Positions 30,980-43,589 of a stretch of DNA of 64,000 nt are shown piece by piece. How positions within the stretch are numbered: the first letter of the stretch is position 1; every line of letters begins with the position of its first letter. This stretch comes from Triticum aestivum (lineage: Eukaryota; Streptophyta; Magnoliopsida; Poales; Poaceae). The position numbers and the translations under genes are program-made. The stretch spans positions 512,260,013 to 512,324,012 of the forward strand of contig NC_057809.1 of assembly GCF_018294505.1 (NCBI RefSeq). Direction: 5' to 3'. The notes below the pieces were generated by a model that worked only from the letters and a program-made list of their open reading frames with translations, had not been told where the DNA came from and ran no database searches.

Positions 30980-32299
30980 TGCTACCTCTTGAGCAATGCG
31001 TTGGATTTCGTTGAAGAGGAAAGGATGATGCGGCAAAGTAGCGTAAGTATTTCTCTCAGTTTTGAGAACCAAGGTATCAATCCAGTAGGAGGCTACGCGC
31101 GAGTCCCTCGTACCTGCACAAAGCAAATAACTCCTCGCAACCAACGCGATAAGGGGTTGTCAATCCCTTCACAGTCACTTATGAGAGTGAGATCTGATAG
31201 ACATGATAAGATAATATTTTTGGTGTTTTTATGATAGAGATGCAAAGTGATAAAAGCAAAGGAAATAACTAAGTATTAGAAGATTAATATGATGAAGATA
31301 GACCCGGGGGCCATAGGGTTCAGTAGTGGCTTCTCTCAAGAGCATAAGTATTTTACGGTGGGTGAACGAATTACTGTTGAGCAATTGACAGAATTGAGCA
31401 TAGTTATGAGAATATCTAGGTATGATCATGTATATAGGCATCACGTCCGAAACAAGTAGACCGACTCCTGCCTGCATCTACTACTATTACTCCACTCATC
31501 GACCGCTATCCAGCATGCATCTAGAGTATTAAGTTCATGAAATCAGAGTAACGCCTTAAGCAAGATGACATGATGTAGAGGGATAAATTCATGCAATATG
31601 ATAAAAAAACATCTTGTTATCCTCAATGGAAACAATACAATATGTGCCTTCCTGCCCCTACTGTCACTCGGAAAGGACACCGCAAGATTGAACCCAAAGC
31701 TAAGCACTTCTCCCATTGCAAGAAAGATCAATCTAGTAGTCCAAACCAAACTGATAATTCGAAGAGACTTGCAAAGATAACTAATCATACATAAAAGAAT
31801 TCAGAGAAGATTCAAATATTGTTCATACACTACAAGAAATATGTCAACTAGTGACCTTCTGTCAGTGACCCTAGAAGAATTTGTCATAGATCTATGACCA
31901 TTTGAGACCAATTGGTCAAAAGCTATTCGGGGGGCTCCAAACCCTAAACTATATCGACCATTTTGGTCAGAAAGGTCGTAATTTCCTCACATGAAATGGT
32001 CATGAAGCAGACAACACTAGTCCGCTGCCTTATTTCTAGCTGATCATGACCAATATAGATGGTCATAATCTTGTAAATTGTGGTGGATTGGTATGACTTG
32101 GCGCCACCTCATCAGTTTTGCCTATGTTTCATGTCCATGTGTCAATTTTTGCCTTAGGTTGTGAAGCAACCTATATTTATGTCATGCCCAAAATTCCCAA
32201 AAAAAACTCATAAATCCTTTGGGTCATATCTTCATCAAATATGTAAAAAATCCTTCCTTGCCTAGTTCAAAAATAATTCAACAATATTCATTTTCCTAT

Positions 32300-33250
32300 T
32301 TTGTTCACAACAACACTTCATGAAGGAAGTGCTATTTATATATTCTTGATGGCCCTCGAAATTTTTGGGCACTTTTTCCTATCCAAATCATTGCCTCATG
32401 ACAAAAATTAGCTCCATTTTCCTAGCAAATCTTCCTCGGCAAATTTCCAAAGTTTTTGTCCACCTAGAAGCATTATGAAGGAAGTACCTTTTTTATATAT
32501 CCAAATGACATGAAATTTATATGGTTCCTTCATATGCCCAAATTATCACCCTCCTCGAAATTGCAGCTCATTAAAATCATCTATGTGAGCCCAGGTTAAA
32601 TTTGTATTTTATGGCCAGATTGGCACGTTGCAACGCAAGGGTTATCTGGACCCCTATTATTACTCTCAAACTTTTTGGGCACTCTTCCATACCCAAATTA
32701 TCGCCACATGATAATACTCAGCTCCATTTTCCTGGTAAATCTTTCTCAGGAAATTTCCAAAGTTTCTACCTCAAGAGAAGCTTTGTGAAGTAAGTACTAG
32801 CTAGGCTTACCCAAATGATCTAAAAATTTACAAGCGCATGACCATATCTATGTAACTTACCTACACCAAATTTGAGCTCATTTCATTCATCCAATTTCTC
32901 TTGGTAATTTTCCCAAGTTTCTGTCCAGAGAAGAGCATTGTGAAGGAAGTACCATTTTGGCATGTCCAAATGGTATCAATTTTCTACAGTGCTTTCCTAT
33001 GCCCAAATAACCATCGTCCACCAAATTTCAGCTCAATCCATTCATTATTTTGAGCCCAGCTTCAACACTCATATTTTTGTCTAGTGTGGTACTTTGCAAA
33101 GCAAGTACCACCTAGGATGCTCCTTTTGAGCTGAAATTTTGTGAAGACATTCCTCTTAGTAGATGATCATCCTCAGATAAAACTTACGCCCATTGGCCAT
33201 GTGCATTTCCTGTACCACTAATCAAACACTTGGCTGCTAATTCATCTTTG
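32300..33250 (+). repeat. 155-bp tandem repeats in CACTA-3
   Basis: The landmark TGAAGGAAGTAC or a variant recurs at 32321, 32476, about 32630, 32786, 32941 and 33095, a step of 153-155 bp. Between them TATGCCCAAATTATC and TTTCAGCTCATT also recur in phase. Divergence between units is high, so the array is old. Confidence 0.75.
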
Positions 33251-33479
33251 AGCATAGGTCAGTCTCCTCGTGAGATTCTTCTATTGTAATTTTCTTCCTA
33301 GCACCTACCTGGGGAGTGCCCAACCCACCAGACATGCCTATGCCGCCCAGAACGCATGTCAACACCAAGGTCATACGGTGACCATGCGGCGGGCATGCGA
33401 GTTTACGCGCTTTTGAGTTAGGGCCCTGGGCCACCATCCAAAACTCGACATATCGCCACCAAAACCATGTATTTATGCT

Positions 33480-35130
33480 TAAATAGGTACTTATGTAACT
33501 AGAAATGATTTTTTGGAAAAATAAAGAGCAAACCATAAGGTAGCTGCAGTTCAAATTTGACTCGCTTCCTACTGAATCAGCGGAAATTTTTCTTTTTCAC
33601 CAGAGGTGGATCAAAACTTTTGAAACCCAACCATTTTGTCAATTGTGCATTAAATATGGCCTAGTATTTTATAAAATTGATTAGGTCCACTTTTGCAACA
33701 AATATATGGTAGGTCCTTCACAAAAAAACTCATTTCAGGCACTCAAAAAATGGAAAATGAATTTTCCGTGCAAAGAAAATGAAAACTCCCTTAGGCAACA
33801 TTGTTTGGAATTCCAATATGCACCCTAGTGCACAATATGAGGTCATTTGAACAAACTATGCTATGAATGTGGCCATAAGATTGATCATTTGGCTTGAAAG
33901 CCATGAATCTTCACGCATGATAGCTCATTTCTGAGAACACTTTTTAAAAATAATTTTTGTATTACAAGTTTATTATTTTCCTAGTAAATTGGTCACATAT
34001 AATGACACAATGCGAAGGTTTTCCAATTTTTTGATTTTTTTGAATTTTTTATGCCTGTTTCAAAATGCGGTCAAAACGACGTGCTTGACCGTTCCTAGCT
34101 AGTGGTTGAATCTTGGAAAGCTTTTGATGTTTCTCTGATTAAATAAATACTTATGTAGCTAGAAATATTTTTTGGAAAAAAATAAAGAGCAAACTATGAG
34201 GCAGCTGCAGTTCAAATTTGACCCGCTTCTTGTTGAATCGTTAAAAAATTGTTTTTTTCACAAGAGGTGGATCAAAACTTTTGACACCCAACCATTTGGT
34301 CAATTGTGCATTAAATATGTCCAAGTATTTTATAAAATTGATTAGGTCCACTTTTGCAACAAATATTTGGTAGGTCCTTCACAAAAAAAGCTCATTTTGG
34401 GCACTCAAAAAATGGAAAATGATTTTTTCATGCAAAGAAAATGAAAACTTCCTTAGGCAACATTGTTTTTCATTCCAAGATGCACCCTTGTGCACAATAT
34501 GAGATCATTTGAACAAACTATACCATGAATGTGGCCATAAGATTGATCATTTGGCTTGAAAGCCATGAATCTTCACGCATGATAGCTCATTTCTGAGAAC
34601 ACTTTTTAAAATAATTTTCGTATTACAAGTTTAATTTTTTTCCTGGTAACTTGGTCACCTTTAATGACACAATTCGAAGGTTTTCCAATTTTTTGATTTT
34701 TATTTTATTTTTTATGCCCGTTTCAAATGCGGTCAAAATGGCGGGCTTGACCGTTCCTAGCTAGAGGTTGAATCTTGGAAAACTTTTGAAGTTTCTCTGA
34801 TTAAATAGATACTTATGTACCTATAAATAATTTTTGGAAAAAATAAAGAGCAAACTATGAGGCAGCTGCAGTTCAAATTTGACCCGCTTCCGGCTGAATC
34901 GGCAGAAATTTATCTTTTTCACAAGAGGTGGATCAAAACTTTTGACACCCAACCATTTCGTCAATTGTGCATTAAATATGTCCTAGTATTTTAGAAAATT
35001 GATTTGATACAATTTTGCAACAAATATTTGGTAGGTCCTTCACAAAAAAGCTCATTTTGGGCACTCAAAAAATGGAAAATGATTTTTTCGTGCAAAGAAA
35101 ATGACTTTTTCTTCTTTGAATTTCACATTG
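33480..35130 (+). repeat. 660-bp tandem repeats (about 2.5 units) in CACTA-3
   Basis: GCAGCTGCAGTTCAAATTTGA recurs at a constant 660-bp step (landmark GAGCAAAC at about 33527, 34187 and 34847). Each unit also contains CAAAACTTTTGACACCCAAC, CACAATATGAG and CTTGACCGTTCCTAGCTAG. The third copy breaks off near 35105. The units are much more alike than the 155-bp repeats beside them, so they were amplified later. Confidence 0.85.
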
Positions 35131-37758
35131 CAGTTCTTTGTTGTAAGATAATGCACATGTATCAATACCAACTATGGAAAGCTTTAGTAAAAGATGTAAA
35201 CATTCTCATCATATGCTATCTGATTCTGAGTCGATTTAGATTAATTATGGCTTTGTCATTCTGCTTTATGATTTACTCAATCAATGTTGTTTCATGATGA
35301 TTATGCAGTAATGCTCCTCTTCTTCCTTGACAACCCGAACAACCATGCCGGTGGGCTCCTGAAGCATCAACTTCAATAATGGTGACCCTAGAGCTAGCTA
35401 GTTTAGTCTGCTACGGTTTGGGGGTGCTTTGGGTTTCAATTCACTACAGCAGAAGCACCATTATTTTGCCTTTTTCAGTTAGATGCCTTTGGATTGTTTG
35501 GCTTTTGGTAGATGCAGAGTATAGATTAAGTATTCCATAAAATTCACCACATGAGTATACTACTTAATAGCCAATTTTCGTGGTCAAATTCAGCCCTGGA
35601 TGCAAATGGACATCATGATTCTGTTATGCACCGAGGTCGGTGGTCGAATTCTCGATTGGTGTGGAACACCATGGACAGGGCAAAATCAGGTCCAATTTTT
35701 TTTGAATAGCCTATTGTCTTCACTAGACGATTTTTCTTTTCTTCTTTGACCCAGTTGATTGTATGGCGCTGAAATATAAATATTTGGTTGCTCGTCCTCC
35801 CCTTTGGAAATTCATACCATCCCTGGAAATGTTTGATTGACCATCTTCTTCTTATTGATCCATAAAAACTTGACATTTTTGTTGTAAAAACATACCTGTA
35901 TATATGTTGATAGTCTAGTAAGAAATTGTTCTGTCTGGGTTTGTGCATCTTAAAAAATATATCATCTATTGCTTTTATCCTTGAACTATTGCTATGGCGA
36001 TGAATGCCCATGCGTACCTTTGTTGTCACTTTTTAGGGTGTGCGTAGTTTGTTAATTTAGGTAAGTACAGGATATCCTTACTCATACAAAATGCCCAATT
36101 GTTGTTCTTGTAAATATAGGCGTGCCTACCATTGCCCCATCGGCACCATCACCCAACAGAAAAGGGCCCTAGCCTCTTCTTATGACAAGAAAAATAGGTG
36201 TTGTTACCTGTTTGCATCTGAGATTGCATAATATTGGAGAACATGCTTAATTGGCCTGTGCATTTGGCAGATATAGTACTGTTTGTTCTGCTACTAGCAT
36301 CCTATACTGTTTAGTTGGTATTTGGTATTATATATTTTTCTTCTAGCCTAGAATTATTTATTTTAGATCTTGTTGCATGATGTCTCATGTATATGACTAG
36401 TACTACTATTTCTACATGCTTATATGTTTGTGCATTGACTAGCTTAGCTAGCACAGTAGTGTTCTGTTGAAATTTGAGGCAAATCTTTGTTCATAAGTGT
36501 CTTTGTTCCCATGCAGTGTGCTTTGAAACGTAGGGAGAATCTTGTGGAGGAGTAGGGCGCATCGGACATTGTCTCGCTTGTGCTGCTGTGGTAAAAATAG
36601 AGCACCACTCTTACTTGATGTGCATATGTTAATACGGCAAAATGATTGAGATCTGTTTGACTTTTCTCTTCTCTGTTAGATAACATGTTGAATGTTGTTC
36701 ATGCGACTGTGTATGAATCTTCTGTACGTGCAGATTATCAGGCATTATTTAATGTTGTTGGGGGTGTAACAAAGGTGAGGTTTGTACTGCTGTTGAAACA
36801 AATAGCCAAAGAAGTCACAATGTTCTTCTGTTAAGCCATTGTCTCATGTACTTACAAATTTCTAGTTGACGTGTAGTGTTTGAACCAACAACAGAAAAAT
36901 CAGTTTGATGTATGGATGTTTCATGCGGTGGTAGCTAATGATCTCTGTACTGATGACAGTTTTCTGGTAAGTGTACTGTGGTAAAATGCAGATGTTGATT
37001 ATTTCCTCAACCATGGTTGTGATGTGCTTGGTTTTAGTGGTCCTGATATATGAGCCTACTTTTCCCGTTTCTTGCTGTTTTAGGATATCATGTCCCATTT
37101 CAATGTTGGGTCGATCGATTTGTCGATTTTCTCACCCTGGTCATACCATAATATGTTAGTGTTTAGTCATGTATGCATCTCCATCTTGCAAGCCTGCCAT
37201 ACATGATAGGATTAGTACTTATTAAGTACTCATATGTGCTTGTAGAGAAGGATACAATTATTATTTAACCAGTCCAGATTTTTTACATTTGATGTGCTTC
37301 CAAGGGACACAGATCTCTACTCTTCTATATAATGTCGTCCATCTTCTACCCATGTATTTTATTGGCAATCATTCAACTTTCACTCTATCTCACTACTAAT
37401 TTATGTTGATCAGGATCTAATGTCGTCGAGGTGGCTGCTACTCTTACCAAAGATCAGAAGAAGCCTGGATATGTGCACCAAGTTTTAGTTGATGTTGCCA
37501 CCAAGTTTTGGTTCATGTGTATTTGTTTTTTGATTGTATGTACACTTGTTGGATCGTGCAGTATGTGCTATTGTACATGTGCTATTGTGAGTTTCATTGA
37601 TAGATTTTTGGATTTGATCATTTAATTGAGAGAATGTTTGACTGTTTGCTGTTGAAATGTGTAAATTTGAAATCTGTGAATGAAAAGGTTTGGATGTTCT
37701 ATTGGATCAAATAATATTTGGGCTCTAAAAAGGCTATGGCCCAAACAATAGTGGACTG
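35130..37758. other. AT-rich right part of CACTA-3, no gene recognised
   Basis: Composition resembles intron or 3' flanking DNA. Open frames are short and match no family I know. The last 60 bp contain GGGCTCTAAAAAGGCTATGGCCC, similar in style to a CACTA subterminal motif, and then LTR B resumes. Confidence 0.4.
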
Positions 37759-38234
37759 GAACAGGCCCCAAGATGGGATCTCGTGGATACAGAAAGTTAC
37801 AGCGGTGGAATTAGGGTTTTGGCTCTGTATCTGATCATTTGGGGGTACGTAGGTATATATAGGAGGAAGGAGTACATCGGTGGAGCAACAGGGGGCCCAA
37901 GAGGGTGGAGGGCGCGCCTGGGGGGGGGGTAGGCGCGCCCCCTACCTTGTGGCCTCCTCCTTTGTTTCTTGACGTAGGGTCCAAGTCTCCTGGATCATGT
38001 TCGGTGACAAAATCACGTTCCCGAAGGTTTCATTCCGTTTGGACTCCATTTGATATTCCTTTTCTTTGAAACCCTAAAATAGGCAAAAAAACAACAATTC
38101 TGGGTTGGGCCTCCGGTTAATAGGTTAGTCCCAAAAATAATATAAAAGTGGATAATAAATCCCAATAATGTCCAAAACAGTAGATAATATAGCATGGAGC
38201 AATCAAAAATTATAGATACGTTGGAGACGTATCA

Positions 38235-41200
38235 GCAGCCAGCTTCGCGGTGATCCTAGCGGCGACGTCTTCGAGGCAGCCGATCCAGCGGTTCTCTCCT
38301 TCCACAAACTCCATGTGGTTGGTGGCTCCGTTCTCCCGCAGTTGCCTATCAGCCTCCAGATCCTTGGCCAGGGTCTCCTCCCGGGCTTTGGCCTCTGAGA
38401 GCATCCCCTCGAGACCCTCCAGCTTCAGCTTGAGGTCTTTGATGGAGTTGGTGGCCTCGGAAAGCTACCCGACCTTGTCGAGGACTACGCCCTGCGCCTC
38501 AACTAGGGAACCATTGAGCGTGTCCTCCTTGGACAGATTCAGGACCTAATCTTTCAGCCCGTCCCGCTACACCTCTAGCTCCTTCACTTTGTCGGCGTGA
38601 ACCAGAGCCTGGGCATTGAGTGCCTCTCCGTGCCTCTGCTCCAGCTCCTGGGTCCGCTGCACGATGAGTTTGTCCACCTCCTGGGAGTTCAGCGCGGCCT
38701 GGTGTTGGGCTCGAGCGGCCTCGGCTTCGGCGGCCAGGTTCTTTGCTGTCTCATGGGCCTTCTCAATGTCGGCCCGCTTCATGGTGAGCTCCACGTCGCG
38801 CTTGGCCAGCTCGCCCTGGGTGGCCTTCAGCTCCTCACAAGCTTTGGCGGAACCAAGTTTGCGCCTCGGCGACGCGTCCCTTGAGGCCCGCCTCTGCCTT
38901 GTCCACCATTGCCATCCTGGACTTGGCCTTGTCCAGGCGGGCGTGGTGGAGCGCCTGGAGCTTCCGAAAGCTGGCGCCCATGGCCTGGAGAAGCCGCTCC
39001 TCGTGAGAACCGTCAACACCGGCACTTGGCTCGTCGACAACCTCAAGCCTGGAGATGGCAAGCACCTCCTCGTCGAACACCTCTCGCTCGATGGGCGCCC
39101 TGGAGCTCGACGCCCCTGGAAGGTGGACGAAAAGGTTGTCACTCACCTTCAGATACCTGCTGGAGCCAGAGGCAGCGGAGGAGGAAGGCTGTTCATCAAC
39201 CACCTCCTCCTCGGCAGCGGACTTGCTGGCCTCCACGGCAGGTCCCTTGCCGGCCTCCTCAGCAGTAGCCTTGCCTAGCTCCCTGGCAGACCCCTTGGCG
39301 GCGTCCTCAGCAGTGCTCTTGGCGGCCTCCTCGGCGGCGATCTTCTCGGCCAACGTCTCGGCAGCCTTGGCGACATCCTCGATGACAGTGTCTATGTCCT
39401 CCTGGCCCGCCGATGGAGGATCTGGATATCGAGAAGGGGATGAACCAAAGCCTAGACCAAGATTCAGAAAGAAGAAGAAAGGGCAGGGATGAGAGGCGAA
39501 TGATGTACCCGTGCCGGGCTGGGAAGAAGTAGCCCCTTTCTCGCCAACATTTGGCGCCGGGGTGGAGCCGTCGGCGCCCAAGTTCTCCTCCTCCTCCTCC
39601 ATGTGCATGGGCTTGGTGCTTGACGCCCTTGGCGGGGATGACTCTCGGGGCGATGTGGTCGATGGGGGCGGCGCGTGGGGGGTGGCCCTCAGTGGCTCCT
39701 CCTGCTGCCGCTCTCCTCCTACGATCTCGTCAAGGTCAGCGCCAGTAAATCACACCCCCCAACACACACGTCGACGAGGGCAAGTGGCGAACTTACGCTG
39801 GGGCTGCTCCGGGGGCTGCTGTCCGGGCTACTCACCACCACCAGTGGCGCCCTCGAGGTGCCCGCCGAGGGCTGGCCGCCCGCCGAGGACCTGGCCCTCT
39901 TCACCCTCTGGGCAAGCGTCTCCACATCCCTACAAAAATGAACATAAACCAAGATAAGCGGCACGGTTTGAGGAGACAGAGATGACAAAAAGAGGGAGGG
40001 AACAAGAAGCTTACTCCTCCTCCTCCACCTCCTCCTCCGCTGCCTTCCTCTTCCTCCTGAGGCTGAGGGACCCGAAGTCAAAGATGACCTCTGCATCAAC
40101 GTCTGCCGGAGGTGGGGAAGAAGGTCGAGTCTGAGCGCGCTTAGATGAAGAAGAGGAAGATTCTTTCTTCTTCGCCACCGCGGCCTTCACCAATTTCTTC
40201 GCCGCTGCGGCCCTTGTTTGGCGCACGGATGCCTCCTAGGCATGTCGGCGTTGCACGGCCCTGCCGGGCTGAACCGGCTCACTAGAGCTGGCCCGCCGTA
40301 GGACTCGCCCTCTCCCCATGGCTGGAGGGTCAACGGCCTCAGCCTCCTCCGACGACGACTCGCCGACCACGTCTTCAATAAGAGGGGCCCCGGTGTCGGT
40401 GCTGCTGGCCTCCCCAGCGGACTCCGCCCATTGGACGAGCTCCCTCTCCTCTGCGGCCTCCACGGCTTTGTCCTCCACGCCGTCAGTGCTGCCGGCCGCC
40501 TCGGCAAGCTCCGCCTCCGCCGCCCTGGCGGCGATGTAGTCCAGCTCCGCCTGGGTGGTGTCCTGGACGAGTCGCGGCTCGTCGCGGATGTACTTCTCCT
40601 CTAGGGTGTCAAAGAACTCATGTACTTGATCCTCTGGCGGCTCGGCCCAATTTTGGACGAGGCTGTGCGCATTGAACTCCGGCATCATGGAGATGATGTC
40701 ATTTTGGCGCAAGTTATTGCTCAGCGGGACCACCCCCGTCGGCAACCCAAACAAGGGCCCCTTGGCGACCTTGCCGGCCTTCGCGGCCTTGCCGGACCTC
40801 TCGGCCTTGCTGTCGCAATTCACGTCAAGCTGGAAGAGCCGCTAGCAGAAGTGGGCATGCCCCATCACCGTGAGGTTGTGGTCGAGGCCGGGGCGAAGCC
40901 TCATGATATCGGCCGCATTCGTGAAGAACCAGGCCGGCCTCCCCTTGTTATGCAGCGGAGCGATTCGACAGCGGATGAAATCCTCCCCGATCATCTCAAG
41001 GGTGAGCCCGACCTCGGTGAGGCGAAGAATCCTGGTGGTGGCGACCGTGAGCATCGCATCGTCGGCATCGACATTGCTCCAGTCGTTTCTGCGAACCGGT
41101 GTCGCCTGGCGAACCCGGCAGAATTCTTGTGGATCCTCCTCCTCAATCCAGCACCACTGGCCCTGCCACTCCTCCCACCTCTCCTTCTGAGCGCCCTCTG

Positions 41201-41709
41201 GGTATATCCCCTTGGACCTTGGGATCCAGGTGACACAACCGAAGATGGCGCCTCCCTTTTGGATCCGAGGGAAGAAGTAGTGGCGGAAGAGCGCCGTGTT
41301 GGGATGCACTCCGGCGAAGCCCTCATAGAGATGGGCGAAAAGAGCCATGCACGCCACAGCATTTGGGGTGAAATCCAGGAGGTGGAAGCCGAAGGTATGC
41401 ATGATGTCATTGAAGAAATTGGAGAATGGGGGCAGAGGCCGCAGGAAAAGTAATCGATGAGGAACGGATACCGATTCGGTGTGGCTTCGCCGTAGTTGGC
41501 GGGGATGACATGCGTGGCAGGGTGCCCCATCGTTTCTCCCCCCGTCTTGACCCCCACAGCAGTTTGAAGTTGTCTTGGAGGTGGGCCGCGTCGACCGTCG
41601 AGGGAAAGTAGGCGAGTTGCATCCGCCACGCCGCCGACTCATGCTCCAGCGGCTCCGCCCCTCCGGCGTCCTTGGTCGCTCCCTTGCCCTTGCTAGTCTT
41701 GGGTGCCAT
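38235..41709 (-). pseudogene. Antisense accessory gene of O, main part (PF04195-like, coiled coil)
   Basis: The start is MAPKTSKGKGATKDAGG at 41709. The first exon (to about 40016) carries the 'putative gypsy type transposon' region: YPFLIDYFSCGLCPPFSNFF, FGFHLLDFTPNAVACMALF, LFRHYFFPRI and GRPAWFFTNAADIMRLRPG, then VVPLSNNLRQND. Two further small exons and a long exon (39430 leftwards) give an acidic, Ala/Glu-rich coiled coil. GT donors are seen at about 40015, 39795 and 39510. Frameshifts occur near 41540 and 41430 and near 38860, with several in-frame stops (for example near 40842, 40236 and 38567), so it is dead. The 3' part lies at 18118. The gene runs opposite to element O itself. Biochemical role unknown. 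Confidence 0.75.
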
Positions 41710-41989
41710 GGCGGCTGCGAAAGGTGGAAGGGAAAGGGCAGAGAAAACGCAGCGACGCTGTGCAAGAGTAGGGGCTTGAGAAGGAAGAAGGAAGGAATGG
41801 CGGTTCTGAGATTGGAGAAGACACAGAGGGTAAATGAGCAGCGCACCCACGTTTGTTCCTTTTTACGGGGAAGGTGCGAGCCGCCTCTTTACTATGATGT
41901 GACGCATGCGTGCGGAAACCGCCCCACGCATGACCCCCACGTCACGCACGACCCTCCACGTCGCGCGTTCAACGCAGGTCATGGGGAAG
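41710..41989 (-). promoter_or_regulatory. Upstream region of the antisense gene of O, cut by CACTA-2
   Basis: About 280 bp separate the start codon from CACTA-2. Repeated CACG(C/T) and CGCACG motifs lie in the outer half (CCCACGTCACGCACGACCC). No clear TATA motif was found on the minus strand. By analogy with C, the promoter should lie here or in the part displaced by CACTA-2. Confidence 0.3.
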
Positions 41990-42329
41990 CACTACAAAAA
42001 AAGACACATCCGTGACATTTTGGGTCGAACGAAAAAATTTCCTGTCATACTTATGACACTTCTATGACAATAATTGTGACAAAACATGGTATCATCATAG
42101 ATATGGTGGGGTCCTACTTCTATGAAAAAAATGATGACAGAAAATGGGCTTTTCATCCTGGGCGGGCCGGCGATGCAGCTGCATGATATTCTTTGGGCCG
42201 TCCATGACAGAAAAATCCATGGTAGAAGCGAGGGCGATGAAAATATCAGGGTGTTCCCGGTTATGGTGGGTGGTCGGGGCTGAGCGATGCATGTTTCTCT
42301 CGTGCATGCACGCGCATGGGTGCGAGGCA

Positions 42330-43330
42330 TTGGGCTCTAACTGAACCCGAGTGAGGCGTTGGGCTCTAACTGAACCCGAGCGATTGCACTGCAGGCTACG
42401 CGTTACTGAACCCGAGCGATCGATCTATGGCTGTTGACTGAACCCGATCGAGCGATTCCTTCGCTACTGCTGCTAACTAAAGTCGATCGATGCTGCCTCT
42501 GGATGAACAGTCAGCGTTGCTGGGGGGGTTGGATGAACAGTTCCCGGTGGGGGTGGATGAACAGGACCCCGTGGTGTTGCCTCTGGATGAACAGTGAGCA
42601 TTGCTAGGGGGTTTGGTTGAACAGTTCCCGGTGGGGGCGGATGAACAGGACCCCGTGGTGTTGCTTCTGGACGAACAGGACCCTGATCGATCGAGCCGGT
42701 TGGAGCTGGATGAACAGGACCCCATGGAGGGCTGGATGAACAGGACCACCCCGTGGAGGGCTCGATGAATAGTAGATGGTGGGGGCTAGATGAATAGTAG
42801 CTCGTGGAGGGGTGGTTGAACAGGAGCCTGTGGAGAGGGCTGGTTGAACAGTAGCCGGTGGAGTAGCGCGCGGTGGAGGTTGGATGAACAAGAGCCCGTG
42901 GGTGAACAGTCGTAGGTCGAGGCTAGAGGAGGTCGACGGTGGATGAATAGTAGCCCGTGGAGGCTGGAGGGGGTCGACGGTGGAGATGAACAGTAACCCG
43001 TGGAGTCCCATTTTGCGGTACGCCACACCCCTCCCGATGAACATGACCCCCGTTTCGACTGTAGCACTCCAACACAAGTACGTTTCCTCCGTTTTGCGGT
43101 ACGCCACACCCCTCCCGATCAACAGGACCCCCGTTTCGACCGTAGGAGGTCCGTTTCCTCCGTTTTGCGGTACGCCAGACCCCTCCCGATGAACAGGATC
43201 CCATTTCGAATGTGGTCGGTCGAACACAAGGCCGTTTCCTCCGTTCTGCGGTACGCCAGGCCTCGTTTCCATCGGTTGTTCCATCCAAGCCCTCCCGATG
43301 AACACGACGACGCATTCCGTTCTGACCCAG
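42330..43330 (+). repeat. GATGAACAG subterminal array of CACTA-2
   Basis: Counterpart of 690-1640 in CACTA-1, with the same order of short repeats and of the roughly 60-bp CCCGTTTCGACCG units. It includes an extra internal duplication near 42530-42660 (GTTCCCGGTGGGGG twice). Confidence 0.75.
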
Positions 43331-43589
43331 CCGGTTTGCTCCCCATGAACACGACGATGACGTAGTTTCTCCGTTCCGACCCAGCCATGTACACGAGCCC
43401 TGGCCGTACGTATGCACGAGTAGGCGTTCGAGACCCTGCCCGTATGTACGTACATGGCTGTATTTTCTTTCTTGCACACTGGCCGTTGTACGTACGTGTA
43501 CATGCTACGTGCGCGCCTCTACATCGACCAGTATGTACGTACACGTTCGCGACTAGAATGACAATGCTATGTACGCTTCGTCCAGGTGG

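Larger units (their letters stand above)
31828..37758 (+). mobile_element. CACTA-3: CACTA transposon with lost right end
   Basis: It begins CACTACAAGAAATATGTC, a canonical CACTA terminus, and is followed by repeated GGTCATxxxxGACC-type motifs. The base triplet before it is ATA. No matching TTGTAGTG end exists at 37758, where LTR B resumes with 249 bp missing, so the right terminus and adjacent LTR were deleted together. The interior has tandem repeats (32300-33250 and 33480-35130) and AT-rich DNA to 37750 without a recognised transposase gene. Its family differs from CACTA-1 and CACTA-2. Confidence 0.75.
18421..38234 (-). mobile_element. Gypsy element B (minus strand), non-autonomous, interrupted twice
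   Basis: Read on the minus strand the LTR begins TGATACGTCTCCAACG at 38234, with the partner LTR starting at 19956. The internal region begins with a primer site matching tRNA-Asp type (TGGCGCCGTTGC) and ends with the purine tract AAGCTTGGGGATGC beside the 3' LTR. Only a gag-like frame is present; no pol is seen. Element A is inserted at 23322-30705 and CACTA-3 at 31828-37758. The left LTR lacks its last 23 bp and no target duplication remains, so the left border was altered after or during insertion. Confidence 0.8.
30980..38234 (-). repeat. 5' LTR of element B, interrupted by CACTA-3
   Basis: LTR parts are 30980-31827 and 37759-38234. The full tip TGCTACCTCTTGAGCAATGC at 30980 is missing from the left LTR. 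Relative to that LTR, 249 bp (equivalent to 19249-19497) are lost around CACTA-3. The minus-strand TATA-like run is at about 37853-37861. Confidence 0.8.
16274..41989 (+). mobile_element. Gypsy element O: 5' LTR plus antisense gene, interrupted and incomplete
   Basis: The element begins with a TG...CA LTR, followed by a primer-site-like TTTGGCGCGCTGGGTAGG. Its own DNA is 16274-18420 and 38235-41989; the middle is element B. Only about 670 bp separate the primer region from the 3' end of the antisense accessory gene, so gag and pol are absent. The 3' LTR should follow 41989 but is displaced by CACTA-2 and is not in the window. It looks like a large derivative that moved with proteins supplied by relatives. 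Confidence 0.7.

Noticed and set aside
40620..41453. 277-codon plus-strand frame opposite the antisense gene of O
   Set aside because: The minus strand carries the recognisable PF04195-like protein; the plus frame is its shadow.
18118..41709. A large host gene with a 20-kb intron
   Set aside because: The 'intron' is bounded by LTR sequence, has no splice borders at the junction, and the exons resemble a retroelement accessory gene.
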